This document shows, piece after piece, positions 6,563 to 7,537 of a stretch of DNA of 7,537 nucleotides (the first letter of the stretch is position 1; every line of letters starts with the position of its first letter). Under the pieces are notes generated by a model. It did not search any database and had not been told where the DNA came from. It saw nothing but the letters and a program-made list of their open reading frames with translations. Source of the stretch: AC-32 sp035624425 (GTDB lineage Bacteria > Actinomycetota > Thermoleophilia > Gaiellales > Gaiellaceae); the NCBI GenBank assembly GCA_035624425.1, contig DASPRN010000122.1, positions 1 to 7,537 on the forward strand. The letters run 5' to 3'. The translations under genes and the position numbers were made by a program.

Positions 6563-6592
6563 TTGCGGGAATGAGTATCGTTAGCATATAGT
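6563..6592 (+). promoter_or_regulatory. Predicted promoter of the metal-uptake operon
   Basis: TATAGT at 6587-6592 matches the -10 consensus at five of six positions. TTGCGG at 6563-6568, 18 bases upstream, shares TTG with the -35 consensus. Transcription would begin about 6599-6600, two or three bases before the ATG at 6602, giving a leaderless mRNA. This fits the lack of a Shine-Dalgarno sequence. The AT-rich patch stands out sharply from its GC-rich surroundings. Confidence 0.5.
6571..6587. promoter_or_regulatory. Candidate Fur/Zur box in the regulator/metal-transporter promoter
   Basis: ATGAGTATCGTTAGCAT begins and ends with complementary ATG and CAT. It resembles the Fur/Zur-type operator pattern ATGAnAATnATTnTCAT as I remember it, with several inner mismatches. 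It fills the space between the proposed -35 and -10 elements of the metal-binding protein gene, where a bound repressor would exclude RNA polymerase. The heptamer TATCGTT within it (6576-6582) recurs inverted as AACGATA at 6534-6540, next to the regulator's own start. Binding is inferred from position and similarity. Confidence 0.5.
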
Positions 6593-6601
6593 TCCCTGCC
6601 C

Positions 6602-7510
6602 ATGCGACGGCGCGTTCCCTTGCTGCTGCTGCTCGCGGCGCCGGCGTTTGCCGCCGGCTGCGGCGGCTCGTCGAACACGGCTGCCTCCCACGGACCGATC
6701 CAGGTCGTCGCCGCGGAGAACTTCTGGGGCAGCATCGCCGCGCAGCTCGGCGGCTCGAAGGCTCACGTGACGAGCGTGATCACGAGCCCCGCGACCGACC
6801 CGCACGACTACGAGCCGACCGCCGCGGACGGGCGCGTGCTCGCCGGCGCGCGGTTGGCGATCGTGAACGGCATCGGCTACGACCCTTGGGCCGGGAAGCT
6901 GCTGTCGTCGAACCCGGTCGGCGGGCGGATCGTGCTCGACGTCGGCGACCTGGTCGGGATCGCGGCCGGCGGCAACCCGCACCGCTGGTACTCGCCCGCC
7001 GACGTGCAACGGGTGATCGACGCGATCGCCGGCGACTACGCGAAGCTCGACCCGAGGGACGCCGCCTACTTCCACGCCCGGAGGGCCGCGTTCGAGACGA
7101 AGGGCCTCGCGCGGTACACGCGCCTGATCGCGACCATCAAACGGCGGTATCACGGCGTGCCCGTCGGCGCCTCCGAGAGCATCTTCGCGCCGCTCGCCAA
7201 GGCGCTCGGACTGAAGCTCCTGACGCCGGGCTCGTTCCTGAAGGCGATCAGCGAGGGCGCCGAGCCGACCGCCTCCGACATCACCACGATCGACCGCCAG
7301 ATCTCACGGCGGCAGATCAAGGTCTGGGTCTTCAACAGCCAGAACAGCACCCCGGACGTGCAGCGGATCACCGACGCGGCCCACGAGCACGGCATCCCGG
7401 TGACGACGATCACCGAGACCATGAAGCCGGCCTCGGGGCGGTTCCAGGACTGGCAGTCGATGGAGCTCGAGGCGCTGCTGCGCGCGCTGGCCGCGGGGAC
7501 CGGCAGTTGA
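6602..7510 (+). CDS. Metal ABC transporter substrate-binding lipoprotein (ZnuA/TroA type)
   Basis: This is a 302-residue extracytoplasmic solute-binding protein of the cluster A-I (ZnuA/PsaA) family, which captures Zn2+ or Mn2+ and delivers it to an ABC permease. Residues 1-20 form a lipoprotein signal: MRRR, a leucine run, then FAAGC with Cys20 as the lipidation site. Ala, rather than the commoner Leu, sits at -3. Metal ligands visible are His68 in TDPHDYEPT and His127 in GNPHRWYSP. Asp283 in FQDWQSME is probably the C-terminal aspartate ligand. Where ZnuA has His, or PsaA Glu, as third ligand, this protein reads FLKAISEGAEPT (212-223) with no clear equivalent; Glu192 in GASESIF may substitute. 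The His/Asp-rich loop of many zinc-specific members is absent. The gene is divergent from a Fur/Zur-like regulator, with a candidate operator in its promoter. It overlaps the next gene by TTGA, implying an operon. Zinc is favoured by context; manganese remains possible. Confidence 0.93.
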   Translation: MRRRVPLLLLLAAPAFAAGCGGSSNTAASHGPIQVVAAENFWGSIAAQLGGSKAHVTSVITSPATDPHDYEPTAADGRVLAGARLAIVNGIGYDPWAGKLLSSNPVGGRIVLDVGDLVGIAAGGNPHRWYSPADVQRVIDAIAGDYAKLDPRDAAYFHARRAAFETKGLARYTRLIATIKRRYHGVPVGASESIFAPLAKALGLKLLTPGSFLKAISEGAEPTASDITTIDRQISRRQIKVWVFNSQNSTPDVQRITDAAHEHGIPVTTITETMKPASGRFQDWQSMELEALLRALAAGTGS

Positions 7511-7537
7511 CCGAGCCCGCGCTCGCGCTCGAGGGGG
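7507..7537 (+). CDS. Start of next gene, probably metal ABC transporter ATPase (partial)
   Basis: A TTG at 7507-7509 overlaps the substrate-binding protein stop as TTGA and opens a frame reading (M)TEPALALEG to the window edge. This looks like the first beta strand of an ABC ATPase, where relatives commonly start with a few residues and then a short LxLEGV-like strand before Walker A. The order of binding protein then ATPase is common for ZnuABC-type operons. Only ten codons are present and no Walker motif is reached, so the identification rests on position and this short resemblance. Confidence 0.55.
   Translation, partial: MTEPALALEG

Noticed and set aside
6528..6587. A longer Fur-like protein starting at ATG 6587
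   Set aside because: It would translate the AT-rich promoter region, and family members normally start about where ATG 6527 does.
5206..6735. A 509-codon minus-strand frame across the NlpC/P60 and Fur-like genes
   Set aside because: It is a shadow of two well-supported genes, with low-complexity Arg-rich content and no motif.

Overview
The window is very GC-rich, gene-dense DNA from a bacterial chromosome. It uses ATG, GTG and TTG starts, has short intergenic gaps, and carries protein families with an actinobacterial flavour: a CtaG-type oxidase assembly factor, a DUF202 protein, DHA2 exporters with a TetR regulator, and a Zur-like regulator next to a metal ABC transporter. A high-GC actinobacterium, possibly of the Thermoleophilia (Solirubrobacterales/Gaiellales type), is my best guess. 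That placement rests on impression only. No RNA gene, insertion sequence, CRISPR array or phage gene is visible.

Layout. Positions 1-322 (minus) hold a TfoX N-terminal-domain protein that runs off the left edge. Positions 337-1926 (minus) encode a 14-helix DHA2 drug exporter, translationally coupled (ATGA overlap) to a TetR regulator at 1923-2570 (minus). Divergent from tetR is a second, distinct DHA2-like transporter at 2633-4054 (plus). The 62-base gap between the divergent starts carries two imperfect palindromes that could be TetR operators. The second transporter converges on, and overlaps by 34 bases, a CtaG-like membrane protein at 4021-4839 (minus). That gene is preceded on its strand by a DUF202 membrane protein at 4853-5209 (minus). 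A secreted NlpC/P60 peptidoglycan hydrolase at 5272-6084 (plus) diverges from DUF202. It converges, with a 7-base overlap, on a Fur/Zur-family regulator at 6078-6527 (minus). Divergent from that regulator are a zinc/manganese-type substrate-binding lipoprotein at 6602-7510 (plus) and the first ten codons of the next gene, probably the transporter ATPase, at 7507 to the right edge.

Working together: there are two regulator-plus-transporter modules. The first is a TetR regulator between two multidrug-type exporters. The second is a Zur-like repressor facing a high-affinity metal uptake operon, with a Fur/Zur-like box lying between plausible -35 and -10 elements of the uptake promoter. Between them sit a respiratory-assembly/membrane pair and a cell-wall hydrolase. 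Five of the six divergent start codons have a TAnnnT hexamer 6-11 bases upstream and no good Shine-Dalgarno sequence, which suggests leaderless mRNAs. I found no clearly new biological system. The most checkable points are the metal-box promoter, the TetR intergenic region, the leaderless pattern and the orphan CtaG-DUF202 pair.
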